A program made the position numbers and the translations under genes. A DNA stretch of 64,000 nucleotides from Ailanthus altissimus (taxonomy: Eukaryota; Streptophyta; Magnoliopsida; Sapindales; Simaroubaceae): positions 16,836,501 through 16,900,500 of the forward strand of contig OX327690.1 of assembly GCA_946807835.1 (NCBI GenBank), given 5' to 3'. The notes under the pieces were generated by a model that made no database searches, was not told the DNA's origin, and saw nothing but the letters and a program-made list of their open reading frames with translations. Position 1 is the stretch's first letter; the number at the start of each line of letters is the position of its first letter. Below, one piece after another: positions 10,750 to 24,399 of the stretch.

Positions 10750-13700
10750 TATTAGATCTGGAGCTTATGTGTCATTCTAATATTGTGTAAATATTAATTG
10801 TTAATATTTAAGCAATATACTTTTTTGAATAATCGTTAATATCAAATTTGTTTATGGTACAATACTTGTAACATTACAAACATTATATAATCTGAAGATG
10901 TTCAAATCCAATGTGAAGGAGTTCAGATTTAGTTTAAAAGAGTTAAAAGCAGTGCTAAGAGTTAGTAACAATGAGAGTTATAAATGCTAAGAGTTAGGAT
11001 TGCTAAAGAGTTAGCAGGTTATAAGAGTCAGCTAGATTTATGGAGTTAGAATCTTGTCTGAAATAGGACAAAGACCTAAGAATATGCTAGTAATGACATA
11101 GTTGCAAAGAGTTATAATAAGAGCTAGGAAACGTCATTATGTAACTATATTTTTAAACACTATGTTCCTAATCATTTTTTATTTATGCGGGTCTATCAAT
11201 AAATCCTTTTCATATAGGTCAATGTATTTCTATATCTGTAGGTACAAATTATTATTCTTATCTGACCATGAGCTTAGAGCTTGTATAGGCATGCGAGTAT
11301 TTAGTTAGGATTGGATACTGAACAGACTCACGAGTAATCATCTAAAGTTGAGTAATATTCATAGTCCTTGACCTAAGTGCCACGGTGGGCTTATAAGTAA
11401 TTGATAAGGGCAAATTTGTCATATATTTTCTCATGTTTTTATTATTGATATTTTATGATTTTATGAGAATAGATGGCTATTTATGTGCATTATTGTTATT
11501 TATAGGGACTTGAACGAAATTTAAAGAAAGAACGCAAAAGGAGCGAAAACAGGGACTAAAATGTAAAGTTTTCAAAGTATGTGTCCATCGCCCCCGCGCC
11601 ACAAGTATTTTCGCCCCAGCGCTGAAATAGTGATCGAAATAAGAAAAACGACCTGATTAAGTCGCGTCTAGCGCCCCAGCGGCAGATAGTCACCGCCTCA
11701 GCGACGAGACAGCGCCCCAGCGCTATCAACATACCGCGCCAGCGGTGAAGCCGTTTTCATGCAGCGCCCCAGCGCCAAGATCCCACCGCTCCAGCGGTGA
11801 TAGCTTTTTCACGCGTCGCCCCAGCGACAGATGCATAGCGCGCCAGCGGTAGTGCGAGTCCTAATCCGACGAGAATTGAGATTTTCAAGCTCATATCAAT
11901 CCCTATATAAAGCCACTCGTTCCCAGCCTTCAAGGAAGAATCGAAGACGACCCAAGAGCACCAAGAATATAGAGCACAAGTCTTGGAGAGCAATAGGAGC
12001 TTAATTGAAGCAACTTTGGAGAGAGATACAAGACGTTCTCCGGCATCAAGAGTTCCTAAGCAGCGCAATTAAGAGCAATTCGACGTCTATATCGGTTTGC
12101 TAATAATTGTATCATGATTTATAATTATTTTTACTGCTGTTCTCTTGTAGCCATGAGCTAACTTATTTTCTAGGGTTAATATTTGAACTCAATATGTGCG
12201 CTTAAATTGCCATATCCTTTAGTATTTAATAAACTTAGTCATTTATTATTTAAATTACTTGTGTTTAATGCTTCAATATATCTGGCCAATATATGGTGAA
12301 TGAATTGGTAATATTTTGATAAACTCGGAAGAGGAATCAATATATTTAGACCTAGGTAATTTGATGCATGATTGTAGAGTAACATTCAATGTTGCATATG
12401 CAAGTTTCAATTTAGGATAGGAATATACCTAATTGGCATGTATGATCAATAAGACTTAATCTTAATGAATCTTAATTTATTACAAGTACCATAGGAATAT
12501 AGGTATTTGGTAAATTAAGGTATACTTGCATGACCTTGGAAGAGGCTTGTGAATACATTAGTGTCTTGATCAATAATAAAGACTAAGTGAGTTAAATATT
12601 AGAGGATTAATCATTAAAAAGCATATTGAGGGATAATATTAATCCTAGGTTCTCTCTACGTTGCTATATCCTTATTCTCTTTGCATTGTGTTTTTACTTT
12701 TATATTTTCTACATTCAGTCTTAGGTTTTTATTTATCTGAATAATTATTAGTAAGATATAATTTTAGTAATTGGTTAAAAAGAAGACATTATCCCTGTGG
12801 GTTCGACATCCGACTTATTTAGTCTCTTTATTACTTGCATACGATAGTGTATACTTGCACTTAATTTATGATATAGAAATATCGCATCAGTAATCCACCA
12901 TACGTTGGTCCCTTGGATGTCAGAGACCTTTTATGGTCTGACTGCTATGTATCACTAGGTATAGTCCAATGCTCATAGAGTTATATATCCAGATGTTTCG
13001 AGATTGTATTTTAAAAATTTTTATGGCCACAAGTATATAACCCTAGAAAAGAGTTCTTGTAGGGTTGAACAATATAGTAAAAGTGTTTTATGTATATTGT
13101 TCATCGAAATACAAATGTGGAGAAAAGTTCATGGATGAGCATATGGGGATTTGATGGTGCAGATCTATATCTCCACTCTTCCAGGATATAGATGACCGAG
13201 AGATTATACGTATGCGCTTTGACTTCATCTTGTATAGTCACGTACTGATTTGTAATATCTATGACGTGTGCATAGGGCATCACAGAAAAATAGAATAGTT
13301 TTATTTGACGAATCGGGCGTGAACCTAGGGAGTCACGCAATATGAAGTGTACTCATTGTGCACAGAGGCAGCGTATTAGATTAAATTGTTCAATCTAATA
13401 AATTATCAGTAAAATTAAATATTTGTTTCATGCACCCTTGAGATGCGGGCGTGTCATGACTTAAGTGTTAGGTAAATTAATTAGTTAACAATTGTTGTTG
13501 ACCAATTAATATTGACATGTAGCACATATTGAGAATTCGGTTGATTTACTCAAGTATGTGATTTAATGGGATACATTTTAGGATAACTTGATAACCAAGA
13601 AAGGGCTTAAACGTAATTTCATTTGGTAGATTATTTAATTGTTAAATAATCTAGATATTTATTTTTACTTAATAGTTAAATAGAAATTAACTTAATTACA

Positions 13701-14731
13701 GTTAAATATTAACCCCCATTAAATATTAACCCTAAGGTAAAGTTAATTTAATAAAAAAAATTAATTAAATAAAACATTAATTGTTAAACAAACCCTAACT
13801 TAACTAAGGTTAATTGTTAACTATAATTGGGTTAAAGTTTGTTTGCTTAAGGGCTAAGTAATAGATTTCTTAAGAGCTTAGAAATCTTAAGCTAACCTAG
13901 GGTTAGGTTAAGCTAACTTGGGTTGAATTAATTGATTACTTAATAGCTAAGTTAAGTTTACTTAATGGTTAAGTAAATGCTAACTTAACTAATGTTAAAG
14001 GTCAACTAAGGTTAAGTTAGGAGTTAACTTAATTGCTAAGTTATTGGTTTCTTAATTATTAAGAAATCAAATGCTATATAAATGGAAGTAAATGAAACAA
14101 ATATATAAGTTATTGTTTTAGGGAGTGGTTGGCCATGGTAGAGAAAATTGAAGAGAAATTGTTTCTTTGTAGTTTGAGTTTAATTATTGATTGAACTATT
14201 TATCTTTTTCTCCTTTAGGCTTAGGCCACAAAAGCAACACAAGCTTTATTTCATTGATTGAATGTTGATCGAGGATAAAACAAATAACAAATACAGTTTA
14301 AGTGTTAAACTAGAGATTAAAGAGATAATATTGGGGTTTAAATGTTAAACTAGTGCTGGAATTAAATCTGTTGTTCTGAAATTAAATCTATTGTTCTAGC
14401 GACTACCCTATTGAGTCATAGAACTGACAACGGGTCTATTTCAGGCGGTACTTTAATTTATACCATTCCAAACGCTTGTCAGGTTATTATTCTCAATTAT
14501 TGTATTAATATGTTTTATATTTTGTACATTATTGTAATGTAACAAAATGTATTGTGTTCAATATTTTAGAAAATTAGATTTATAGTTTCTGCTACGCATG
14601 TTAATGTATAAGATACATAAATTATGTATATATATTGTATGTGGTGCGTATATATGTACTAATAAACAACAGACATGTACTTTACATGCATACACGCACC
14701 CAATAGATTAGGTTGTGAACCGTACCCAATA
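10750..14731 (+). repeat. Copia A 5' LTR, interrupted by a solo LTR
   Basis: Aligns with 19409-20795 and 24912-25988. A TATA box TATATAAAT at 14075-14083 starts the R/U5 part. A TTAAC/GTTAA-rich tract covers 13640-14070. Confidence 0.85.
11402..12889 (+). mobile_element. Gypsy-type solo LTR (1488 bp) in copia A 5' LTR
   Basis: Perfect 5-bp TSD GTAAT (11397-11401, 12890-12894), termini TGATAAGGGC...ATCGCATCA. No internal coding sequence, so this is an LTR left by unequal recombination. A TATA box (TATATAAAG) lies near 11912. The segment near 12790-12850 (ATCCCTGTGGGTTCGACATC, then TTACTTGCATACG) is typical of the 3' ends of Tat/Athila-type gypsy LTRs. A run of CGCCCCAGCG/CGCCAGCGGT elements covers 11585-11860. 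The 103-codon minus ORF across it is a by-product of that GC-rich repeat. Confidence 0.9.
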
Positions 14732-14733
14732 AA

Positions 14734-14745
14734 TGGTATCAGAGC
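14734..14745 (+). other. Copia A primer-binding site
   Basis: TGGTATCAGAGC, complementary to the 3' end of plant initiator tRNA-Met, two bases after the 5' LTR end. Confidence 0.95.
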
Positions 14746-16106
14746 GTGTTTTACGGTTCTAATTGGGTGTATTTGAGTGTAATTGAGTTGTTAATGAAGT
14801 TTTGGGGTGATGGTTGTGCATTTCAAGTGTTGAAAATGCTAAAACCAGAAAAATATAACCAGAACACTACAGTGTTTAAGTCGAGCACCCCGGCGTTGGG
14901 GCCTCCAGGCTCCAGCACGGCTAGATGAGAAGTGTCGCAACACTAGGATTTCTAGGCCCTAGCTCCATAGCACTCAAGGCTTGGCATCGTGGCATTGAGG
15001 GTTTAGGTCTCCAATGCCGCAGCGTTGGAGCTTTATCTTTAATACTGGTAGCCCACGCAACAACATTGACATTGTTCATTCAAATAGTACTTTGTATAAT
15101 AATTTTGAGTAGTGTTTCAAAATTAAATATGCATATAGGAGTTTATGAGATTGAGTGATAAAAGTAATCAGTCTGCATTATAAACCGCAATAATTGTTCT
15201 GTGTTGGTAACCATAATAAGAACTCTACTGGTAGGGTTAGTTTTGTTTGCACATAAATAAATGAATGATTGAGAATTACTTCCTCATGAGATAAAACCCA
15301 AATTTAAAAATCTCTTTTAATCAGATTAAATTGTATTACATTATGAGATAGTGTTTTACATGGTCCATTTTGTCAATACGGTGTTAGACGGGATTTAGTT
15401 AGTGTGTTTTAGACTATGCCAGTAAAATATGAGATGAGGCAAATATATGCGAACGTATTGCCCTAGATCGCTATAGTGTGCGAGTAATATTGGTAATATA
15501 TATTTTATTATTGACAAGTTATTAGGAATACACTTATCATAGATTGCTACAGTGTACGAATAAGGTGTATTTAAGATCAAGAGTAAGAATTGCATGAGAT
15601 ACAATTGACAAGAGTTGTCTATCTGTTAGGTTTACAAAGGCCAAGATCGCTACAGTGTGTGACTAGAGTAAAATGCTAGTGGAGTCCACTTTCCACTATA
15701 TAGTTTAAAGAGTTTAAACTATCATAATTCCATTTGCGAGATTATAAGGATTATATAAAGCAATGGGAGGGCGTTTTTAGATTAAAATGTGTAATAGTTA
15801 TACCCATGATCTAAAGCTTTATTTATTAAAGATTAGAAATCTTCTGCTACATATCTCCTAGTTAGTATTATAGAGATAAGATATTCGTCTTATAGAGATA
15901 AGATATTCATCTTATAGAGATAAAATATTTGTCTTATGGAGATAAGATACTTGTCTTATAGAGATAAGATAAGTAAAAGCTATTTGTTAGTACGCTTAAT
16001 CTATGCACATTAACTATAAGTTACCGAGAATTTTGACTTGCTTAAGAATATATGAATTGTTCTAGATTCATAAAAACATGGATGTATTATTGATTAGAAG
16101 ATAAAG
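14746..16106 (+). other. Copia A leader region
   Basis: Non-coding leader homologous to K's 50390-51677. It holds a GC-rich block with CAGC/GGCGTT-type repeats (14880-15060) and three copies of a motif with core AGATCGCTACAGTGTG (about 15462-15483, 15537-15559, 15641-15662). A 22-bp tandem array follows at 15864-15972. ORFs 14746-14928 and 14925-15158 have no recognisable product. Confidence 0.7.
15864..15972 (+). repeat. 22-bp tandem array, about 5 copies
   Basis: CTTATAGAGATAAGATATTC-like units repeat every 22 bases. Copia B has only about two at 27848-27900 and K none. This is a local expansion in A's leader just before gag. Confidence 0.9.
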
Positions 16107-19100
16107 AATGATTTGAAAGTCAAATTATATATTCTGGCCTCAATGTCTACTGATCTCAGCACGAGCATATGCACATAAGACGTGCAAGTAGTATAGTATT
16201 CCATCTAAAAAATTATTTGATATATTCAAACCACAGATAGAGAATATGCGCAATAAAAAGTGTTTCTACTGTAATAAGGTTTAAATTAGTAAGTGTTACT
16301 GTTCAAGAAACTTTAACTAAAAATAGATAGATCCCTTAGATATCTGTTTACAAAATATTGACATTTCAATAGCAAGTATTTGTAGAAGTGCAGGGGTATG
16401 AGATACCATTTATCCTTCTCATATTTGCAAGTTGTTACATGATTTGAGGAATGCTACAAAGCTATGAAATGACAAGTACAACTTTACTTGAAAAATAGAG
16501 ATTTCCTTGATGTAGTAGCTGTTAGGACCTTTTAGGTCACTTCTCCATTATGGCAATAGCATTATGTACTATCAATACTATTTGGTACCAAATATTATTA
16601 GGCAAATTATATCACTCTCTATAGTAGACAGAAAGAGTTATCATAAAAATATTTGGAATAGTTCCTCATATTTATGTGGTAAATATAATGAATGGCCATC
16701 ATATCTTAAATACAATAGGAAATATCTTGAATGACTAAGTGAACAAAATAAATAATAGTTCAGCAAACTTTGAATAATAATGAATAATGGTGCATAAGAT
16801 TAGGTTATTTAGTCATGAGAAAACTATCTCGTCTGGTTAAAAATAGTTAGATACTTTATCTGACTATAGAACTTTGGCCAGTTATGAATTCTGAATTCAA
16901 GAGAAACTGATCAAATCCTTGTGTAAGTGTTGGACACCATGGTCACTGATTTATTGGAAATGGTATATAATGATATATTTAGTCTAATAAATCATACTGC
17001 TATTAGTGAATTTTAATACTTCATTGTCTATATAGTGATTTGTCACCATACGAACATGCGTTTCTATGAAACACAAGTCAAAAATTATTGAAGTGTTCAA
17101 AAAGTTTCGACTAGAAAGATAAGAAACAAACCTTTATGTATATTGAATGCTTTCGATTAGATCAAGACAGTTTATACATGAGCAGTATATTCATAAGATT
17201 ATTTAAATGAGAAATTAATTCTCGCTTAACATAATCTTCCAAATACTCAGGTATTTTGGAAATGAGGAATCAAACTTTATTAGAGACGATCTGATTGATG
17301 TTAAGCTTCACTGATCTTTTAAAATATCTATAGGATTGTGTTCTAGAATCTACTCCTCATTTATTGAACGTAGTTCTATCGAAACTTGTTCCTTCTATTC
17401 TTTATGAGATATAAACTAAGAGGGAACTGAGTTTTAAGTATGATAGGGCTTAGGTTGTTTTGTTTACACAAGAGTTATACAGTGGGATATACTTGCACTC
17501 AAGCAGTACAAGTATCGGTCCATTGAGTATCCCATGCATTTGAAGGGATACCAGTTGTATGATTTAGAGGAATGAAACATGTTCGTTACTCTAGATTCCA
17601 CTTTCTAAGAGAAAGAGTTTCTCATTGATCGTGGGGATTATTGAAAGATTGGACTTAATGAACTCAATAAGAATATATATAAACCGATGGTAAAATTTTA
17701 AGTTCAAATGAGTGAAATGCCTTTAACAAACTCTCCTTATAGGTCAAAAAGGATATCATGGCCACCATTTAGGTATTCTTGATACTTAAAGGTGCCTTGG
17801 TGTTTTCTTAGTTAAAAAAAGGAATCCTTGACTTATAGAGAGGTAATGTTTGACATCAATCGGAAAAATGACAAGATGCCATAAAATCTATAATTTACTC
17901 GATGCATGATAATCAAGTCTAGGACTTAGTTGTGCTTCTCATTAGAATTGTTTCTATTTATTGTAAAAGAGTTTACACAGCAAAATTATGGGCCCAAAGG
18001 TAGAGACCTTCAAGGCCCGATTGGCAATAAGAGGTTACACTAATAGATCAAGGATCGGGAATGAGGAAACCTTTTTCATCAGTAACCATGTTAAAGTCAA
18101 TTTGAACTTTGTTAGCTATTGCTGCATATTAATATTTTAAGGTTTAGCCGATAGATGTAAAGACGGCGTTCTGGTATGTATATCTCAAGTAAAAGATATG
18201 CATAGAGCTACCTAAAGGTTTTGTATCTTGCCTAACTTCTAGTCTAGTGCGCACACTAACGAACTCTATTTAGTGGACTTAAGCAGTTTTTCTGAAGCTG
18301 GATTCTTTGTTTAGACGGCAAAATTAGAAAGTCTGGTTTCATCAAAAACTAAGAGAAAACGTGTGTTCAAAAAGGACAGTGGAAGCATGATTATCTTTAT
18401 AGTTCTCCACGTGGAAGACATACTCAATATCAAAAATGACGTTAGTATATTTCAAGTCATTCAGATAAAAGTTATTTGAGTAATAACTTCTCCATAATAG
18501 ATTTGGGAGAGACTTTTTGTATACTAGATATAAAACATTATAGAGATGGAGTTAGAATGATGATGGAAATCTCCCAATCTTCGTACATATACCAAATCCT
18601 AAAAGGTACAACTTATTGACTGTGTGACAATTAATGTACATTTCAGACATAGTATTCATCTTTTTAAGAGAATGTGTCCTCGGTTAGAAAATGAGAAATT
18701 TAGAACGTTTAACTTATAATATACATTAGCTAGAGGTAGCTTGATGCATACCATGTTATGTACGAGACCAAAATTTGGATGGCTGTAAGTGTTATGAGCT
18801 AGTATTGGTCTAATCTAGGTCACGACCATTAATTGGATATAAAATATATCTATTATACCTTAGAGGTATAGAGGATAAGTTTTTGAATCATTGGAGACCG
18901 TTTATTACAAGTGAAGAGACGTACATATTAAGACTTCTTGTCTGATCCAGATGATCAAAAGTTTACATTTGGTTATGTGTTTCTTCATATCAATACTAGA
19001 CCTAGTTGAAAATGTGCAATTTATATGTCCATAGATAATTTTGGCTTGGAGGTAGAATATGTGGCAACTTGATAAGCCTTCAAAGAAAGCTCTATGGATA

Positions 19101-19385
19101 TTCAAGATAGTTACAGAGTTTAGAACAATTTCGAGCTCAATGAATCCTATCCCACTATAATGCAACAATAATGGAGTAATTGTTTAAGTTTAGAAGCCAC
19201 AAGGCGAACCGGTATTCTAATCACGTGGACTTTGAATACGACAGAATTAGAAAGTTCTTGACAATTGGAGATATAATAGCCTCTAGGATACAATCCAAGA
19301 ATTATATAGCGAACCCACTCTGGTTTAAACTCTTAGCATGTTTTAGAAACACGTGGAGTGTATTGGTATAAGATACCAGTACGAA
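16107..19385 (+). pseudogene. Copia A gag-pol relic
   Basis: Nucleotide-level homologue of K's polyprotein, with many stops and frameshifts. Recognisable in order: the gag segment DLKVKLYILASMS (16110), a jump from the KPQ segment (16236) straight to the zinc knuckle (CFYC, 16261), protease (near 16400), the integrase HHCC region (about 16800-16930), catalytic core, reverse transcriptase (about 18000-18560, with KTAF near 18162) and RNase H (about 18900-19350). About 410 bases of gag are missing, with the same junction as in copia B. The second knuckle cysteine is present here, unlike in K. Minus ORF 18905-19168 is a shadow. Confidence 0.9.
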
Positions 19386-19408
19386 TTATACTATTGTAAC
19401 TGGGAGTT

Positions 19409-20795
19409 TGTTGGAGCTGGTGCTTACGTGATATTCCAATATTGTATAAATATTAATTGTTAATATTTATGCAATATACATTTTAAATAATCATTAATAT
19501 TAAATACATATATGTTACAATATTTGTAACATTACAAACATTGTATAATTTAAAGATGTTCAAATTCGACCCGAAAGAGTTCAGATCTAGTCAAAAGGAG
19601 TTTAGATTAGTGCTAAGAGTTAGCAACAATAAAAGTTTTAAATGTTAAAAGTTAGCAGGTTATAAGAGTCAGTCAGATCTAAGGAGTTAAAACTTTGTCT
19701 GAAGTGGGACAAAGACCTAAGAATATATTAGTAATAACATAGTTGCAAAGAGTTGCAATACGAGTTAGAAAATTTCATTATACAAGTATGTTCTTAAACA
19801 CTATGTTCCTAATCTATTTTCATCGCATCTGTCAGTGAATCTTTTTTATATAGATCAGTGTATGTCTATATCTATAGGGTATAGATGGTTGTTCTTAGCT
19901 GATCATGAGCTTAGAGCGTATATAGGCATACAAGTATTCAGTTAAGATTGGATACTAAATAGATTCACGAGGACGCTAGTAGACATCTTATAAAGTCGTC
20001 AATGGTGAGTCCTCTCAAGTTGAGTAATATTCATGGTCGTTTGACCTGAGCGTCATAATGGGCTTGTGAGTAATCCACCATACTTTAGTTCCACGGATGT
20101 CAGAGACTTTTCATAGTTTGATCATTACGTATTGCTGGGTATGATCTGATGCTTATAGATTATGGAGTATGTAGATATAGGATCCATCAGCTCTCATAGG
20201 GGAGTTGTATATCCAAATGTTCTGAGATTATATTTTAAAAAATCTTGTGGCCACAAGTATATAACTCTAGAAAAGTGTTTCTGTAGGTTAGAACAATATA
20301 GGAAATGAGTTTGTTTTATTATATTGTTCATTAAAGTACAAATCTGGAGATAAATTCGCAGATTTAATAGTGCAAATCTATATTCCTGCTATTCTAAGAT
20401 ATAGGTAATGGAGGGACTATACGTATGCATTTTGACCTCAGCTTGTATGGCCTAATGCATTGATTTGTAATATTTGTGATGTATGCGTACGGCATCAATT
20501 ATGGATAGATGGAATATTCTATTTGACGAATCCGGCGTGGACTTAGGGAATCCCGCAATATGAAGTTGCTCATTTTGCACTGGGTCAGCATACCGAATTG
20601 AATTGTTCAATCTAGTAAATTTCTAGAAAAACTCAATATTTATTTTAGGCACCTTTGGGATGCGTATATGTCAAAACGTAATTGTTAAGCACATTAATTA
20701 GTTAACAATCGTTGTTGACCAATTAATATTGATACGTATGGCATAATAAGCCTTTGATTGAGTTTACTCAAGTGTGTAGTTTAATGGGACACACT
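19409..20795 (+). repeat. Copia A 3' LTR, left part
   Basis: Begins TGTTGGAGCTGGTGCTTA right after the purine-rich ACTGGGAGTT. It stops at GGGACACACT where LINE sequence begins. It continues at 24912. Confidence 0.9.
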
Positions 20796-20802
20796 TTTTT
20801 CT

Positions 20803-21108
20803 ACTAGTGGTCGGGAGGTCCTTCTTAAAGCAGTGATTCAAGCAATTTCGACTTATGTAATGAATTATTCAGGATCCCAAAGAGCCTTATAAAGGAAATC
20901 AACAGACTTTATGCAAGATATTTCTGGGGAGGTGATGAAAACAAAAGAAAAATCCATTGGTGCTCTTGGGATACATTATGTCATCATAAGATGGATGGAG
21001 GAATTGGGTTTTGAGAACTGAACTCCTTCAACCACGTTATTCTTGCAAAACAGGGCTCGCGTTTGATGGAAAATCCAAACTATCTAATGGCAATAAATCT
21101 CCAGAGTA
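20803..21108 (+). pseudogene. LINE ORF2: C-terminal reverse transcriptase region
   Basis: The frame reads SFLKAVIQAISTYVMNY, then KSLIKEINRLYARYFWGG and KIHWCSWDTLCHHKMDGGIGF. This is the conserved segment between reverse transcriptase and the zinc-binding domain of plant L1 elements. It is interrupted by the minus-strand solo LTR at 21114 and continues at 23468. There are stops in frame. Confidence 0.85.
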
Positions 21109-21113
21109 TATAT

Positions 21114-23462
21114 TGTTGGTTATTGATTATTCTAGGGTGTTTGTATGTGGGATGTGTTCATTGTACAAAAATATACATATCTCATACATATATATGCACA
21201 GCGGAAGATTAAAATTAATACAATGAACACATGTAATTCATATTTATCAAATGAAAATTAAGATTGAGAAATATAACCCATGAAGCCTTTGGATTAATTT
21301 GCTTGAAGTCTACTATGAAATAAATCTTTGATCAATCCTAACAAAAAACAAGGGTGGGTTTGATTGTCTAGAATGACAGTATATTAATCTAGCATTTAGT
21401 TTAACTCTTAAACTTGATTCAAAGTTAAACTCTTTAACTTAGTTAATTTTTTTTTTTATTCAACTCTTGAATAAAAAAAGAATTTAATTCATATTTTAAT
21501 AGCTAAATTAATTAAAGAACATGATGAATAGAAATGATTTCAACTCTTGAAACATTTCAATTTTCGTTCTCCATTTTTCTCTTAATTTTCTAGCCAACCA
21601 AAAACACTTATCATTTATTTTAATCAAATTAAATTAATTTGTTTTATCTTTTGTTCAACTCTTGAACAATTAAAACAAATCTCCTTTTTAGTTATTAAAT
21701 TTAGTAACCATTTATATATTTGTTTTGTTGTTCTAACACTTAAAACACAAAATAAAGAATTTCAATTTCTCAAATTTAAATGGGTACCAAAATCTAAAAA
21801 TCTAAAATTTATGAATTTTGAATTGCATTTCCCTTTATATACTAATGCATAAATTTCAAACTAATTTGAATTTCATTTGCATTTAATTTAACTTAATCTA
21901 ACCATAGTTAACATTTAACCTTCGTGAGGTTATTTTAACTTATCCCTTAAGTTAATAAATCTTTAAATATTCTAGCCATAGTTAACTAACTTAACCATGG
22001 TTAAGTTAACCTTTACTTAACCATTAAGTAAGGTTAACTTAACGTAACCATATGGTTAACCTTTAACCATAGTTAAGTTAAATCATTTATTTAACAAATA
22101 AATAAATAAATATTTATTTTAATTATTTAACAATTAAATAACCATAAAGTGAAATTATATATATATCCTTACTAGGTTACCAAGTTAACCTAAAGTGGGT
22201 CCTACCATTTAACCATATACTTTAGTTAACTTAACCTTAGTTAATTGCTGATTATACTGTATTGAACCATTCAATATGGTAAACTGCCCAAGTGCTCAAA
22301 GAGTACATTTCATATTGCGACTCTCTAGGTCTGCATCCGATTTGTCAATTGAAACTAATCCATGAATCCGTAATCGATGCCCCACACACACGTTACGAAT
22401 ATTAATAATCAGAGCATCAGACCATACAAGTTGAGGTCACAACGTATACGTATAATCCTTCCATCATTTATATTCTGGATATGCGGGGATATAGATCAGC
22501 ACCGTTAAATCCCTATTTGCTCATTCATAAACTTATCTCCAGATTCGTATCTCGATAAACAATATACGCAAACACTTTTGCTATATTGTTTAACCCTGTG
22601 AAAAACTCTTTTCTCGGGTTTATGCTTGTGGCCACAAGACTTTATAAAATACAATCTTGGAGCATCGGATATACAACTTACCTACGTAAGCTAACGGATC
22701 TCGTATCTACGCACACCAGACTCCATGAGCATCAGACCATACCCAGCGACACATAGTGGTCAGACCATGAAAGGTCTCTGACATATGTGGAACCAAAGCA
22801 TGATGGATTACTCACAAGACCACCGTGGTGCTCAGATCAAAGGACCACGAATACTACTCAACTTAAGAGGACCTTCCTTTGACGGCTTCATAGGATATCT
22901 ATTGGGGTCCTCGTGAGTCTGCTCAGTATCCAGTCCTAACTGGATACCCGCATACCTATACAAGCTCTAAGCTCATGGTCAGCTAAGAACAACCATCTGA
23001 ACCAGTCAGATATAGACATACACTAATCTATATTATGTAAATTCATCGATAGACCCGCATTGGTGATCATAGATTAGGAACATTATGTTTGAGACATACT
23101 TACATAATGATATTTCTTAGCACCTATTGCAACTATATCATTACAAGTATACTCTCAGGTCTTTGTCCCATTATAGATAAGGTTCTAACTCTTTAGAGCT
23201 CATTGACTGTTATAAACTGATAACTCTTAACACTGCTAACTCTTAGTATTTATAACTCTCAGCTTTGCTAACTATTAATTTTGGTCTAAACTCCTTTAGA
23301 CCAGATCTGAACTCTTTTAGATCAAATAGTGTCTGTAATGTTACAAGCATTATACCATATTAATATGATATTAACAATTTTATTCGAAATGTTTATTGTA
23401 TAAATATTAAACAATTAATATTCATATAATATTAGAATGACACGTAAGCACCAACTCCAATA
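21114..23462 (-). mobile_element. Solo LTR of the long-LTR copia superfamily, minus strand, in the LINE
   Basis: Perfect TSD TATAT (21109-21113, 23463-23467), length 2349. Read on the minus strand it starts (T)A TTGGAGTTGGTGCTTACGTG and ends AACCAACA, colinear with the LTRs of A, B and K. Its TTAAC/GTTAA-rich tract is at 21880-22270. It is the innermost layer of the left nest. Confidence 0.92.
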
Positions 23463-23467
23463 TATAT

Positions 23468-24120
23468 TTCCCTAACTCTTTATTCCTGCAGGCTTGGCCT
23501 AAACAATTTGACTTACTAGTTTAGAAAAGCTTCATTTGGGGAAGAAACCTACTGGTTAAGAGGTTACGTTGGCGCATTGGTGACGGCTCTTCCGTCTTCA
23601 TTTATCATGATCAAAGGCTTCCTCGTCCCCTCTCCTTCAAACCATCATTTCTCCTCAAATTGCCAGAGCACTCTATAGTTGCTGACCCCCTTCTCCCCTC
23701 AGGATACTGAAACATTGGTCTTGTCTGTGACGCATTTGGCACTGAAGAAGGTGACTTAATTTTAAGCATTCCGCGCTTTACAGCTTGGAGCCAACATAGC
23801 CATTCATTCATGTGGCATTATAATAAACATAGATATTACACAGTCAAAAATGATTATTGGTTATCTCATGTTTCTAACAAGGCATCTTTTAATAATGGCA
23901 ATGCTAATTCGTGCTCATGGTGGCGATGTCTATAGAGTATGCAGCTTCCACCTAAAATTAAACATTTTATCTGGAGACTTTCCAATGGCCGGATTCCTAA
24001 ATTTGGTAATCTCAAAAAGCATTATGTCCCTGTTGATATCCTTTGTTGTTAGTGTGCTAAAGCTGCTAAAAATTCTATCTATGCAATATGGCTCTGTGAT
24101 GCTCTGAAAAAAGTGCGACA
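23468..24120 (+). pseudogene. LINE ORF2: zinc-binding (zf-RVT) domain
   Basis: One frame carries LRWRIGDGSSVFIYHDQRLP at about 23568, then a W/H/C-rich segment ending PPKIKHFIWRLSNGRIP and CCxCAKAAKNS. This is the reverse-transcriptase-associated zinc-binding domain found in plant L1 elements. Several frameshifts. ORFs 23611-23811 (minus), 23850-24107 and 23930-24157 are shadow frames. Confidence 0.85.
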
Positions 24121-24399
24121 AGCATATTCGTTCATGCAAAGTATTAATATTCTTCACAATACACTAATTTTAGACCTTTTTAGGGAATGTAAGGCTACTC
24201 TATCTACAATGCATCTCGAGATTTTACTAATCATGTTTTGGAGACTTTAGTATCTCAGAAATCAATTCGTGATGGAACAAAAGGACTTAACAGTGCCTGA
24301 GGTGCTATGCCGAGCTAAATATTTTTGGAACGAATTTAGAACTGCTCGTGAAGGCCATAATGTGACCCCTGTGATAGACAACAGAACTTAGAGGGCTTC

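Noticed and set aside
14734..14745. TGGTATCAGAGC words as tRNA fragments
   Set aside because: They sit exactly after 5' LTRs with no cloverleaf around them; they are primer sites.
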